Source: Sporosarcina sp.
GTDB lineage: Bacteria; Bacillota; Bacilli; Bacillales_A; Planococcaceae
Length of the DNA stretch: 64,000 nucleotides
Direction of reading: 5' to 3'
Assembly (NCBI GenBank): GCA_029263895.1
Contig: JARIDO010000035.1
Coordinates: forward strand, 62,001-126,000
In this document: piece after piece, positions 28,879 to 37,648 of the stretch
Layout of the letters: every line of letters starts with the position of its first letter
How positions within the stretch are numbered: the first letter of the stretch is position 1
Program-made: the position numbers and the translations under genes
The notes under the pieces: model-generated
Told to the model about the DNA's origin: nothing
Database searches by the model: none
What the model saw: only the letters and a program-made list of their open reading frames with translations

Positions 28879-30629
28879 TGCTCACCTCCTTGTTCAACAA
28901 GGACTTCTAATTGCTGTAAGTCGTACATTTCTTTGTATCTACCATTTAGTTTCATAAGTTCTGTATGTGTTCCTGATTCTACAATTGTTCCTTCATGCAT
29001 GACGATAATTTGATGAGCATGTTGGATAGCGCTTAAACGGTGAGATGTAATAATTGTTGTTTCATCCGTTCTTGTTTGTTTTAACGATTCCAAAATGGCT
29101 TCTTCTGTCTTCGCATCTACTGCTGATAATGAATCATCCAAGATGAGCAATTCAGGTTTCATAAGCAGTGCTCGAGCAATTGATACACGTTGCTTTTGTC
29201 CGCCCGACAAGGATACGCCTCGTTCTCCAACAATTGTGTCATAGCCTTCTGCAAAATCGAGTATATCTTCATGAATATGCGCAAGCTTCGCTGCTTCATA
29301 AATCTTTTCATTACCAATCCTTGGATTGGTGAATGCGATATTCTCTGATAGTGTTGTCGAGAATAGAAAATGATCTTGCGGCACATAACCAATTGACTCT
29401 CTAAGTCGTTGTTGCTTATATAAATGGATGGACTTGCCGCCATAGACAATGCTTCCTTTATACCCTTCAAACTCGCGTAATAATAATTTTAAAATAGCTG
29501 TTTTCCCCGAGCCAGTCTTTCCTACGATTCCAAGCGTTTCCCCACGCTTAAGCGTAAAATGAACATCATGTAATGCGGCGCGGTTATCACCCGTAAATTT
29601 GAATGTATCGATTGCGAAATGCAAATCGCCTTCTGGTTTCTCATCAATTGCATCGTCAACATCGTTAATTTCTGGTGAAACAGAAAGTAACTCCATAATT
29701 CGGCCGTATGATGCATTACCTCGTTCTGCAATGTTGAACAAGAAACCAAACGCCAGCATTGGCCAAACGAGTAAACCAAGGTACGCACTAAAAGCTACCA
29801 TATCCCCAATAGACATATCTCCAGCGATTATATACTTCGTACCGAAGAAGAAAGATAAAATATAGGAAATTGCAAAAATCCCTGTAATTGTTGGATCGAA
29901 TAATGCATCCACTTTTGCAACGCGCATATTTTTTTCAACGACATCTGAAGAAAGTGTCGTGAAATCCTCAATGTCTTCATTTTGTTGACCAAATGTTTTG
30001 ATGACTTTTATCCCTGATATACTTTCTTGTGTCTTATCATTCAAGTTTGAAAAGGATTCTTGTGCATAGCGAAAACGTTTGTGAAGCAATTTCCCGTAGT
30101 ATCCCGTCAATAAAATCATGAATGGAATAGGTATAAGTGCAATTAACGTCAACTTCCAGCTAATTGTGAAGCCCATCATTGCAATGACAAATCCGCCTGT
30201 TGCGATCGAATCGACAAGTGTTAATACACCCATCCCAGCCGTTTGATGAACAGCATTGATATCATTTGTGGCATGAGCCATTAAATCACCGATGCGCCTC
30301 TTTTGGTAAAATGAAGGTGACATCCGTGTTAAATGATTGAATAGACGTGTTCGCATCGTTCGCGCTAATAAAACTGCAGAACCAAAAATCATCAATCGCC
30401 AGTAATTACGAGCAATGTACATCACTATACCCGCGACTGCTAGAACGACTAACCATTTCATCAAGTCCTCAACAGTTAATGTTCGATGGGTTATTTCATC
30501 CACGATAATGCCGATGATTTTTGGTGGCAATAATTGCAGCATCGAAACGATAATTAACATTGAAATGCCGAAAATATAGTGCTTTCTACGTTCCTTAAAA
30601 AACCAGCCTAGCTTTAGTAAGACACCCAT
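28875..30629 (-). CDS. Heterodimeric multidrug ABC exporter, degenerate-site subunit (BmrC/YheI-like)
   Basis: 584 residues. The membrane domain starts LLKLGWFFKERRKHYIFG, as in YheI, followed by Walker A GKTGSGKTA, a canonical signature LSGGQKQR and Walker B LLILDDSLSAVD, where Asp replaces the catalytic Glu. This marks the non-hydrolysing site of an asymmetric exporter. ATG 30629 follows GGGGGGAGTAAC; the ORF extending to 30650 lacks a site. No BmrB-type leader peptide was recognised upstream. Confidence 0.9.
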   Translation of the reverse strand: MGVLLKLGWFFKERRKHYIFGISMLIIVSMLQLLPPKIIGIIVDEITHRTLTVEDLMKWLVVLAVAGIVMYIARNYWRLMIFGSAVLLARTMRTRLFNHLTRMSPSFYQKRRIGDLMAHATNDINAVHQTAGMGVLTLVDSIATGGFVIAMMGFTISWKLTLIALIPIPFMILLTGYYGKLLHKRFRYAQESFSNLNDKTQESISGIKVIKTFGQQNEDIEDFTTLSSDVVEKNMRVAKVDALFDPTITGIFAISYILSFFFGTKYIIAGDMSIGDMVAFSAYLGLLVWPMLAFGFLFNIAERGNASYGRIMELLSVSPEINDVDDAIDEKPEGDLHFAIDTFKFTGDNRAALHDVHFTLKRGETLGIVGKTGSGKTAILKLLLREFEGYKGSIVYGGKSIHLYKQQRLRESIGYVPQDHFLFSTTLSENIAFTNPRIGNEKIYEAAKLAHIHEDILDFAEGYDTIVGERGVSLSGGQKQRVSIARALLMKPELLILDDSLSAVDAKTEEAILESLKQTRTDETTIITSHRLSAIQHAHQIIVMHEGTIVESGTHTELMKLNGRYKEMYDLQQLEVLVEQGGEQ

Positions 30630-30715
30630 GTTACTCCCCCCAGTACACACTCTCTAGTTGAACCTTTCAATAGTTTAGCAAAAGTCTACACAATAGAAAA
30701 GTTTCGAGTTTTAAA

Positions 30716-31048
30716 TTATTCGATTTCTGAAATATTTTCAATTGTTTCTAATGGGATAATAACGAGTTCACCAGAAGCAGTTTGCATACGAACAATTCCA
30801 TTCAAGGTATCTATCCGTTGAATGAGCCCTATTTGCGTAAAGGGTCTATTGCTCTTCCAGTACGTAATTGTAAGAGATTTCGTAAGTTCAAGTGCCTCTT
30901 GTAAACGATAATTCCATTCTTCGTATTGTTGCTCATCTGGTTGCTGACGAATCGGAGCTAATTCTTCATCTTTCCATTCTCGTAGCAACTTCACATGCTC
31001 TGGCAACATCATCGCTGTCCATTTAATTGTTCCACGATCTCGAAGCAT
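30716..31048 (-). CDS. YolD-like protein, SOS-controlled
   Basis: 110 residues starting MLRDRGTIKWTAMMLPEHVK, the YolD signature. YolD proteins are usually encoded beside UvrX-type Y-family polymerases and are proposed UmuD-like partners. Here the polymerase gene lies 3 kb away. AAAGGAG precedes ATG 31048. The promoter directly upstream is overlapped by a LexA box, so the gene should be induced by DNA damage. Confidence 0.88.
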   Translation of the reverse strand: MLRDRGTIKWTAMMLPEHVKLLREWKDEELAPIRQQPDEQQYEEWNYRLQEALELTKSLTITYWKSNRPFTQIGLIQRIDTLNGIVRMQTASGELVIIPLETIENISEIE

Positions 31049-31070
31049 GCGAAACACTCCTTTTTCTTAT

Positions 31071-31116
31071 AATGGAACACTTGTTCCATTATAGTTCAAA
31101 AAAAGTTTGAATACAA
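31071..31116 (-). promoter_or_regulatory. SOS promoter with LexA (DinR) box for the YolD gene
   Basis: On the minus strand TTGTAT (31116-31111), a 17-base spacer and TATAAT (31093-31088) form a strong SigA promoter. Partly overlapping and just downstream of the -10 is GGAACACTTGTTCC (31074-31087), matching the Bacillus LexA site GAAC-N4-GTTC. Confidence 0.88.
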
Positions 31117-31161
31117 TTACAGAAAGCTTGTTTCACTTCGATTTGAAAATTAAAAATAAAG

Positions 31162-31181
31162 TATGTGAATTTTCACACATA
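31162..31181 (+). promoter_or_regulatory. Inverted repeat upstream of ilvA
   Basis: TATGTGAATTTTCACACATA contains the arms TGTGAA and TTCACA around TT, 55 bases before the ilvA ATG and near its expected promoter. It resembles an operator. The AATTTTC core recalls part of a CodY site (AATTTTCWGAAAATT), but the match is incomplete. Confidence 0.4.
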
Positions 31182-31236
31182 TAAATGTTTTTATGCTATC
31201 ATGGTGAAATATTGATTTTAAACCGGAGGGGATTCC

Positions 31237-32511
31237 ATGACGACAAAAGAAGTCGATACGAAACCGAAAGACGTGCATGTCGAAGATATTTTAAAGGCGT
31301 ATCATCTTTTGAAGGATGTTGTTACACATACGCCACTCCAACTCAACGAGCGCTTATCTGAAAAATATGGCTGTCATGTGTACGTTAAAAGAGAGGATCT
31401 TCAATATGTCCGTTCTTTTAAGTTGCGTGGCGCCTATTTTAAAATAAAGAAAGTGGAGTCATCTGCTAGAAAACAAGGAATTGTTTGCGCGAGTGCTGGC
31501 AATCATGCTCAAGGCGTTGCCTATGCTTGTGCACAATTGGGCATTAACGGAAAGATCTATATGCCGCAAACAACTCCGAAACAAAAAGTGAATCAGGTGC
31601 GTATGTTCGGTAAAGATCAAGTCGAGATTATTCTTGCAGGTGATACATTCGATGAATCATCCACATATGCGATGACAGCTGCTGAACAAGATGGACGAAT
31701 CTTCATTCACCCTTTCGATGATCAAGACATCATTGCGGGTCAAGCAACCGTTGCAGTTGAAATCATGAATGATATTGAAGAACCAATCGATTTTGTATTC
31801 GCAAGCATTGGTGGCGGCGGATTAATGTCTGGGTTAAGTACATACATTAAAAATGTTTCCCCTCGTACCCGGATGATTGGTGTTGAACCAGCAGGCGCGG
31901 CGAGCATGAAGGCGGCTTTTGAAAATGACGCAGTGACGTCATTGAATAACATCGATAAATTCGTTGATGGTGCTGCAGTGCAACGTGTCGGCCAGCAAAC
32001 ATATGCAATTTGTCGAACATACCTAGAAGACATCGTAGCCGTTCCGGAAGGTAAAGTGTGCACAACGATTTTAGAGCTGTATAATCAGCATGCCATCATC
32101 GCAGAACCAGCAGGTGCACTGTCGATTGCTGCACTGGACTTTTATAAAGAACAAATCAAAGGGAAAAACGTTGTATGCGTAATTAGTGGCGGTAATAATG
32201 ATATTGGTAGAATGCAAGAAATTAAAGAAAAATCACTCATTTACGAGGGTCTCCTCTACTATTTCATCGTTAACTTTCCACAACGAGCAGGTGCTTTGCG
32301 CCAGTTTTTAGATGAGGTGCTAGGTCCGGATGACGATATCACGACATTTGAATACACGAAGAAAAACAATAAAGAAAGTGGACCTGGACTTGTCGGCATT
32401 GAAATAAGAAATCGAGTGGACTACGACGGTTTAATCGAACGTATGGGACAATGTGGTTTTGAGTTTACAGAAGTAAATAAAGATAGTGTTTTATTTGATC
32501 TGTTGATCTAA
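31237..32511 (+). CDS. ilvA: Threonine deaminase
   Basis: 424 residues. The PLP lysine is Lys62 in RSFKLRGAY; SAGNHAQG binds phosphate and GGGGLMSG the cofactor ring. The C-terminal part is one ACT-like domain (YFIVNFPQRAGALRQFLDEV), so this is the short, Bacillus-type biosynthetic enzyme. It deaminates threonine to 2-oxobutanoate for isoleucine synthesis. CGGAGGGG precedes the ATG. It is monocistronic and outside any ilv-leu operon in this window. Confidence 0.95.
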   Translation: MTTKEVDTKPKDVHVEDILKAYHLLKDVVTHTPLQLNERLSEKYGCHVYVKREDLQYVRSFKLRGAYFKIKKVESSARKQGIVCASAGNHAQGVAYACAQLGINGKIYMPQTTPKQKVNQVRMFGKDQVEIILAGDTFDESSTYAMTAAEQDGRIFIHPFDDQDIIAGQATVAVEIMNDIEEPIDFVFASIGGGGLMSGLSTYIKNVSPRTRMIGVEPAGAASMKAAFENDAVTSLNNIDKFVDGAAVQRVGQQTYAICRTYLEDIVAVPEGKVCTTILELYNQHAIIAEPAGALSIAALDFYKEQIKGKNVVCVISGGNNDIGRMQEIKEKSLIYEGLLYYFIVNFPQRAGALRQFLDEVLGPDDDITTFEYTKKNNKESGPGLVGIEIRNRVDYDGLIERMGQCGFEFTEVNKDSVLFDLLI

Positions 32512-32698
32512 ATAGGAATTATTTGAAATAACTTTCATTCTTACTACCCTTCTTTTAGATAGTAATGCAACGGTTATATTTTTTGATATACGTATGAAAA
32601 AGTTGTTTATTCGAGGAGGTATAAGACGAGTGTAAAACTACCCTATTAAAGTGAAAAGCGGTTTGAATTTTAATTTTGATTGTAAAGGGGTAGTAAGA

Positions 32699-33904
32699 AT
32701 GAAAAATCAATCGTTCCGTTTTCTTTGGCTAGGTCAATCGATGGCCAATTTAGGCGATGTTTTTTATATTGTGGGGATTATTTCGGTTTTATATGCACTT
32801 ACAGAGTCAGCTTTTGCATTGGCACTGGTACCGTTCATTAATATGTTCGGTCGTTTTATAAGCGGCATGATTTCTCCGTGGTTGTTGAATCGTTTCCCAT
32901 TAAAAACATTGCTCGTTTACTCACAAGTGAGTAAGACGCTGCTATTAAGTGTTCTATCGTTTTTGTTGCTATCCGAAATGACGTCAAGTCTATTCATCAT
33001 TTTAACGTTTGTTGGTTGTATTGCCTTTTTGGATGGCTGGGCAGCACCAGCAAGTCATGCTATGCTGCCACGATTGGTAGCAAAAGAAAAACTTGTGAAA
33101 GCAAATAGTTTCTTCTCCATTGTTTCTGAAACTGTGAATTTAGGAGGCTGGGCACTAAGTGGCTTGATCGTCGCGATAACGAGCGGTCAATTTGCTGTTT
33201 TTGGAACAGTCGGGTTGTATATACTTGCAACAATGATGATGTTTGGTATTTCCGATTCGACTCCATTCCAGAAAAAAGAGGTCAATGGCAAACGAAGTAG
33301 CGAGCTGGCAGAAGGTTGGCAGATTATATTTAGAAATCCACTTTTCAGGAGTCTTCATGTGCTCGTTGTTTTTGAAACAATTGCTGATGTTGTGTGGATT
33401 GCTTCTATCCTCTATATCTTCGTGGCGGAAGTTCTTGGTCAGACGGAAGCTTGGTGGGGATACATTAATACCGCCTTCTTTTTAGGTATGATTATTGGAG
33501 GCGTCATCTGCTCTCGGTATGTAATAGGGATTGAAAACAATCTAAAGCGCTTGCTTATTCTGTTTTCGTTTGGCATTAGCGGCGTCACCCTTCTTTTCGG
33601 AGTAACGACCATTCCATGGATTTCTATTCTACTTGTTATAGGGAGTGGAATTGTTCAACAATTAAAAAGCATTGTAAGCGAGACAATGCTTCAAAAATCC
33701 GCAACTACTGAGGAATTGCCTAAGATTTACGCCGTTCAAAGTGCTTTGGTTTCACTGTTATTCGGCATTTCTGCATTAATTTTCGGGTTAATTGCGGAGC
33801 TTTGGGATGTCAGGGTAACATTTATTCTTGCCGCCTCTTTGTTAGGTGCTGGAGCTGTATTTGCAGTCATACGTCATCGCGATTTCATAGTTTCAACTGA
33901 ATAA
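32699..33904 (+). CDS. MFS transporter (YqjV-like)
   Basis: 401 residues with about twelve membrane segments, starting MKNQSFRFLWLGQSMANLGD. The segment FISGMISPWLLNRFPLKTLL holds the loop 2-3 region of MFS_3-type efflux proteins. ATG 32699 follows AAAGGGG. Upstream, at 32612-32635, is a strong ribosome-binding site with an immediate GTG-TAA, reported separately. The substrate is unknown; drug efflux is a common role in this group. Confidence 0.82.
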   Translation: MKNQSFRFLWLGQSMANLGDVFYIVGIISVLYALTESAFALALVPFINMFGRFISGMISPWLLNRFPLKTLLVYSQVSKTLLLSVLSFLLLSEMTSSLFIILTFVGCIAFLDGWAAPASHAMLPRLVAKEKLVKANSFFSIVSETVNLGGWALSGLIVAITSGQFAVFGTVGLYILATMMMFGISDSTPFQKKEVNGKRSSELAEGWQIIFRNPLFRSLHVLVVFETIADVVWIASILYIFVAEVLGQTEAWWGYINTAFFLGMIIGGVICSRYVIGIENNLKRLLILFSFGISGVTLLFGVTTIPWISILLVIGSGIVQQLKSIVSETMLQKSATTEELPKIYAVQSALVSLLFGISALIFGLIAELWDVRVTFILAASLLGAGAVFAVIRHRDFIVSTE

Positions 33905-33911
33905 TATGCTT

Positions 33912-33946
33912 AAAGCCGTCCAAGATAATGATTGGACGGCTTTTTT
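33912..33946 (+). terminator. Terminator of the MFS gene
   Basis: Arms AGCCGTCCAA and TTGGACGGCT with an 8-base loop, then TTTTT. Confidence 0.92.
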
Positions 33947-34007
33947 ATTTTATTAGCATCAATGCCGTACACCTATGCGACTTCTAGAAGGTACGCTTGC
34001 TTTTGCA

Positions 34008-35264
34008 TTACTTATAATGTCCACCAATCAATTTGTCTCTGTTAATGGCTGTTCCTGCATCTGTGTAAGATACAGCGCGTAGGATGGTGTTTGAACCGTA
34101 TTTACTTCGCAGTGCATCCATTGTCTCTCCCAGCTTCCGATTGCGCCATCTATGCGCGTCAAACAAGCTGAGTTGCATGGAATGTTCCTCTTCCAAATTC
34201 GTAAGGCTAATGGATAACTGTCGAACGGGACGACCATCATGGAATTCATCGAATAGTTCTGTGCACATCTTGTAGATTTTCATCGTATCATTGGTTGCCT
34301 CTGCCATTGTTCTCGAACGGCTAAAACCGCCGCTAAGTGGTTGTTTTGAATAATGGACTGCTAAATGGACGGTTCTTCCTACCTTCCCTGCTTCCCTTGT
34401 GCGTTTCGCAATGTCTTCGCTCATTTCGAGAAGAAGCGTAAAAACATCTTGCCGCGTTGTATAGTCACGGAATAGAACCTGCCCTTTCCCGTAGCTAACT
34501 TGCCCCTCAATAAGTGGCGGTGCGCCAACTTCTGATAAATCAATACCGTGCGCGTGATGATAAAGTTGGTTTCCCATAATCCCAAACTTTTTTTCTAAAT
34601 TTGCAAGTGGTGCATGCGCAAGGTCACCTACGGAGAAAATCCCCATATTGTTAAGAGTCCGTTCAATACGTCTACCGATCCCCCACATTTTACTAAGGGG
34701 TGCCACTGGCCATAATTTAGTAGGTACATCCGCATACCCCCATTGTGCAATGCCGGTTTTTTTTGCTTCGATATCAAGAGCTACCTTCGCTAAGAGCATA
34801 TTAGGCCCCATGCCGGCTGCAGAACGAAGTTGAAATTGGCTGACGAGTTCATCTTGAATTCGTCTTACGGTTTGCTTAGGAGGTCCCCAAAGCCGCTCGG
34901 TGCCAGTAAGATCGACAAAGCTCTCGTCAATACTGTATACGTGAATCGCTTCTTTTGGGACGAAGCGATTTAGAAGTCGTGTGATTTCCATTGAAACATC
35001 GATGAAGAATTGCATTTTCGGCTCGATAAGATGAATGGAAGGATCATCGGGAATTTCAAAAAGGCGCATGCCTGTTTTGACACCAAATTGCTTTTTAAGT
35101 GCTGGAGATGCCGCTAACACGATGCCACCCTTACGTTCTTTATCCCCGATAATGGCAATTGGTGTATCCATAATGTCTAACCCTTCAATAACGGCTGCGC
35201 AACTCGCGTAAAAACTTCGCATATCAAGACAGACGATTTCTCGTTCCGGTAAATTGTCGTACAT
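34008..35264 (-). CDS. uvrX: Y-family DNA polymerase, UvrX (YqjW) type
   Basis: 418 residues. The catalytic palm has CLDMRSFYASCAAVIEG with the first Asp and YSIDESFVDLTG with the Asp-Glu pair; helix-hairpin-helix and little-finger regions follow. The UvrX/UmuC group performs error-prone lesion bypass. AGGAGG precedes the ATG, and the promoter carries a LexA box. It is distinct from the dinB gene near 43 kb. Its usual YolD partner lies at 30.7 kb. Confidence 0.9.
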   Translation of the reverse strand: MYDNLPEREIVCLDMRSFYASCAAVIEGLDIMDTPIAIIGDKERKGGIVLAASPALKKQFGVKTGMRLFEIPDDPSIHLIEPKMQFFIDVSMEITRLLNRFVPKEAIHVYSIDESFVDLTGTERLWGPPKQTVRRIQDELVSQFQLRSAAGMGPNMLLAKVALDIEAKKTGIAQWGYADVPTKLWPVAPLSKMWGIGRRIERTLNNMGIFSVGDLAHAPLANLEKKFGIMGNQLYHHAHGIDLSEVGAPPLIEGQVSYGKGQVLFRDYTTRQDVFTLLLEMSEDIAKRTREAGKVGRTVHLAVHYSKQPLSGGFSRSRTMAEATNDTMKIYKMCTELFDEFHDGRPVRQLSISLTNLEEEHSMQLSLFDAHRWRNRKLGETMDALRSKYGSNTILRAVSYTDAGTAINRDKLIGGHYK

Positions 35265-35279
35265 TCTTGATGCCTCCTA

Positions 35280-35329
35280 TACAGAACGTCTGTTCTGTAT
35301 AGTATACGCCGGGAACGACGATGTTACAA
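35280..35329 (-). promoter_or_regulatory. SOS promoter with LexA box for uvrX
   Basis: On the minus strand TTGTAA (35329-35324), a 17-base spacer and TATACT (35306-35301) are followed by TACAGAACGTCTGTTCTGTA (35280-35299), a LexA box GAAC-GTCT-GTTC with extended arms. The geometry is the same as at the YolD gene. Confidence 0.88.
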
Positions 35330-35360
35330 ATGGTGTTTTTCACCAGGAGTTGACTTGTGT

Positions 35361-35391
35361 AAAAAAAACTCATTCCATTAGGAACGAGTTT
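35361..35391 (-). terminator. Terminator of the SDR gene
   Basis: Arms AAACTCATTCC and GGAACGAGTTT (one mismatch) around ATTA, with a T run on the minus strand. Confidence 0.82.
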
Positions 35392-35416
35392 GAAACTAAA
35401 TTGTATGTTACAACTG

Positions 35417-36169
35417 CTACTTTTTCATAAAGTAGCGTTTTCCGAGCCGTTCAATAAGAGATGGTGCAACTGCGTGCAATTTACTTGTAATAGCCATGTA
35501 CCAAGGTAAATCGATTTGACGTACAGGCTTGTCGATTACATTGTAGATTGCGTCGACAACAGTGTCTACATGAAGTAAATGTTTACCGAGTGAATTTCGA
35601 TACGCCCCTGAGTGATCAGCGAAATCCAAAAATGGTGTGTCGATGGGACCTGGATTGATTGTTGTAACAAAGATACCGTATGGAGCAAGCTCCATGCGTA
35701 AAGCGTCTGTGTAGCCTAACAGTGCATGTTTAGATGCAGCATAGATTGATGCTTTTGGAGTTGCGACTTTTCCAGCTTGTGAACCAAGGTAGATGAGATG
35801 ACCGCTCTTGCGTTGAAGCATTGCGGGTAGTAAACGTTTCGTTAGTTTCATCGGTGCAATTACGTTAACGTCGATCATCCGTTCAATCATTTCATCATCT
35901 ATATCGTGTGCATATTCAAAAGTTCCTAGCCCTGCACAAAAGATAACGATGTCAAAAGAGCTGTTATCATGTACGAGTCGATTGATATCTTCAGTTTTTG
36001 ATAAATCCGCTGGAATTGCATGAGCACCCTCACTTTGTAACGCATCAAGAATCTTTGTATTTCTGCCAGTGACCCAGAGCTCAACATCACTTGTGACGAT
36101 TCGTTTAGCGAGGACTAAACCGACACCACTTGTGGCACCTGTAATTAGAATGGATTTACGCTTGTTCAT
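35417..36169 (-). CDS. Short-chain dehydrogenase/reductase (YqjQ-like)
   Basis: 250 residues with the cofactor motif ITGATSGVGLVLAK near residue 8 and the catalytic YAASKHALL. The glycine pattern TGxxxGxG is the classical SDR type; the residue after the second strand (TGRNT) favours NADP(H). ATG 36169 lies inside the end of the metallo-hydrolase gene (14-base overlap) with AAGGTG 9 bases ahead, so the pair is coupled. The order matches B. subtilis yqjP-yqjQ. Substrate unknown. Confidence 0.88.
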   Translation of the reverse strand: MNKRKSILITGATSGVGLVLAKRIVTSDVELWVTGRNTKILDALQSEGAHAIPADLSKTEDINRLVHDNSSFDIVIFCAGLGTFEYAHDIDDEMIERMIDVNVIAPMKLTKRLLPAMLQRKSGHLIYLGSQAGKVATPKASIYAASKHALLGYTDALRMELAPYGIFVTTINPGPIDTPFLDFADHSGAYRNSLGKHLLHVDTVVDAIYNVIDKPVRQIDLPWYMAITSKLHAVAPSLIERLGKRYFMKK

Positions 36170-37100
36170 AGTGGAAAACACCTTGTTCATCAATCTTTTC
36201 ATTGACAAACCCTTCATCAACAAGATAGTCGATTTGTCCAATTGTTTCTGATAACGTCAAACCTAACTCTTTTTCGTAAACAGCTGGGAATAGTTGTTGC
36301 GTTAGTTCGAAAACTGTTTTAGATTCCTGATCCATCATGGCAAGAACTTTCATCGCACGATCATGTTGTTGGACAAGTCGTTTTTTTATTAATGCATGTG
36401 CATTATGGACTTCATTTCCATGCCCCGTATAAATAACATCTACCGGAATGGTTAATAGGCGTTTCATGGAAGCGTTATATTGTAAAAGCGAACGTGGTCG
36501 TTGCCCTTGCGGATCAAGTGGCGGTTCAATTAAAGGGTTCGAGGACACTTTTTCAAGAATTAAGTCCCCTCCTATTATTTCTTTCGTCTTTTCATTCCAC
36601 AACACAATATGACTTTGTGCATGGCCCGGTGTTTCCATAACAGTCCAATCGGGATGACCAGCAACCTGATCTCCTTCGGCTAGGAAATGATCAAGTGGAC
36701 GTACGCCCATTAATACTGCAGAACGCTTCATCCGTTTTACCCAGAAAAGATAATCTTCGGGGACTCCTTCTTCTAGTAGGCGCTCCATATAAAAATCATC
36801 ATGAAACTTAAGGAAATTCTCATCACGCCTTAGCCATAAATCATTGTAAACATGGCCAGTAATTGTTGCTTGTTCAAAAGCATCAATCCAACCAGCGTGA
36901 TCTGGATGATGATGTGTTAAAATGACTTGCTCAATATCGCTCATCGAATAACCCGCTTGTTGAATACCATAGTTAAGTGCTTCGTATGCGTCAGGTGTTT
37001 TGGGACCTGCATCAATCAGTGATAATGTATCGCCTTTTAATAGAAATGCATTGACATCACCGACTGCAAACGGTGTTGGTATCGTAATTTTGTGTATCAT
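36156..37100 (-). CDS. MBL-fold metallo-hydrolase (YqjP-like)
   Basis: 314 residues. LTHHHPDHAG at 61-70 is the metal-binding HxHxDH motif; a further His is in ETPGHAQSH and an Asp in GGDLI. The C-terminal helical part (HDRAMKVLAMMDQESKTVFE) resembles the LACTB2/hydroxyacyl-glutathione-hydrolase-like group. It would hydrolyse a thioester or lactone. AGGGG precedes ATG 37100. A palindrome resembling the FadR operator lies 21-38 bases ahead of the start, hinting at control by acyl-CoA. Confidence 0.87.
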   Translation of the reverse strand: MIHKITIPTPFAVGDVNAFLLKGDTLSLIDAGPKTPDAYEALNYGIQQAGYSMSDIEQVILTHHHPDHAGWIDAFEQATITGHVYNDLWLRRDENFLKFHDDFYMERLLEEGVPEDYLFWVKRMKRSAVLMGVRPLDHFLAEGDQVAGHPDWTVMETPGHAQSHIVLWNEKTKEIIGGDLILEKVSSNPLIEPPLDPQGQRPRSLLQYNASMKRLLTIPVDVIYTGHGNEVHNAHALIKKRLVQQHDRAMKVLAMMDQESKTVFELTQQLFPAVYEKELGLTLSETIGQIDYLVDEGFVNEKIDEQGVFHYEQA

Positions 37101-37120
37101 CTATAGGACCCCTCTACTGA

Positions 37121-37138
37121 AATGAATAGTTATTCATT
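37121..37138 (-). promoter_or_regulatory. Palindromic operator, TetR/FadR-like
   Basis: AATGAATAGTTATTCATT has perfect 8-base arms (AATGAATA/TATTCATT) around GT. Shifted by three bases it matches 14 of 17 defined positions of the B. subtilis FadR consensus (TGAATGA, ATAN, TCATTCA). It lies between the metallo-hydrolase start and its upstream region. Confidence 0.5.
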
Positions 37139-37319
37139 CTATTGTACTCGTTTTATAACATAACGTCATCTTGTTGTGATGAAAAATCTGAATATATCTT
37201 TGTAGGGGTCTTCATATATAATATACAAATAGACAGAACGAATTTTTCAGTTATTAATATTACGAGTTTAGAATGTGTAGGAGGCAATTTTTATATCTAC
37301 TTTTACAAAAATAAGAAAG

Positions 37320-37349
37320 TTGACTTTTTTCTGACACGGTGTGTATAAT
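37320..37349 (+). promoter_or_regulatory. SigA promoter of the proC leader
   Basis: TTGACT (37320-37325), an 18-base spacer and TATAAT (37344-37349). Transcription from about 37356 gives the T-box leader below. Confidence 0.85.
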
Positions 37350-37384
37350 CACATTAATTCAATTCATGAACATATTATTAAAGG

Positions 37385-37620
37385 CGTTAACGAAGACGAG
37401 TAGTTGCGATTATGGAAAAGAAGAGAATGTGACCATCGGCTGAAAGTCACTGTTCCCTCTAACGCTACGAACCTCCTTCCCAGTCGTCGTGGAAACACGA
37501 CCGTTCCCTTTCACGTTATGAAAGAATAAAGATGTGTCGTGGTTGTTACGGCAAATTTAGGTGGTACCGCGAAATGATTGTGTTTTCGTCCTGATTGACA
37601 GGATGAGAGCGCATTTTTTT
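37385..37620 (+). promoter_or_regulatory. T-box leader controlling proC
   Basis: The T-box core AGGTGGTACCGCG is at 37559-37571, and a terminator follows at 37579-37620 (GTCCTG/CAGGAT core with T7). The 5' part carries the AGTA motif (GACGAGTAG), and the stem closed by GACGA with TCGTC encloses the specifier loop. Within it GAA is followed by CCT at 37472-37474, a proline codon, which fits a pyrroline-5-carboxylate reductase gene. The variable T in TGGT pairs with an A discriminator base. Uncharged tRNA-Pro would switch on read-through. The specifier choice is my folding by eye. Confidence 0.88.
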
Positions 37621-37648
37621 ATTAGAAAAAAATAAGGGGTTGCATGCG

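Noticed and set aside
31085..31236. T-box or other riboswitch before ilvA
   Set aside because: The leader is only about 150 bases and contains no T-box core or terminator; only a short inverted repeat is seen.
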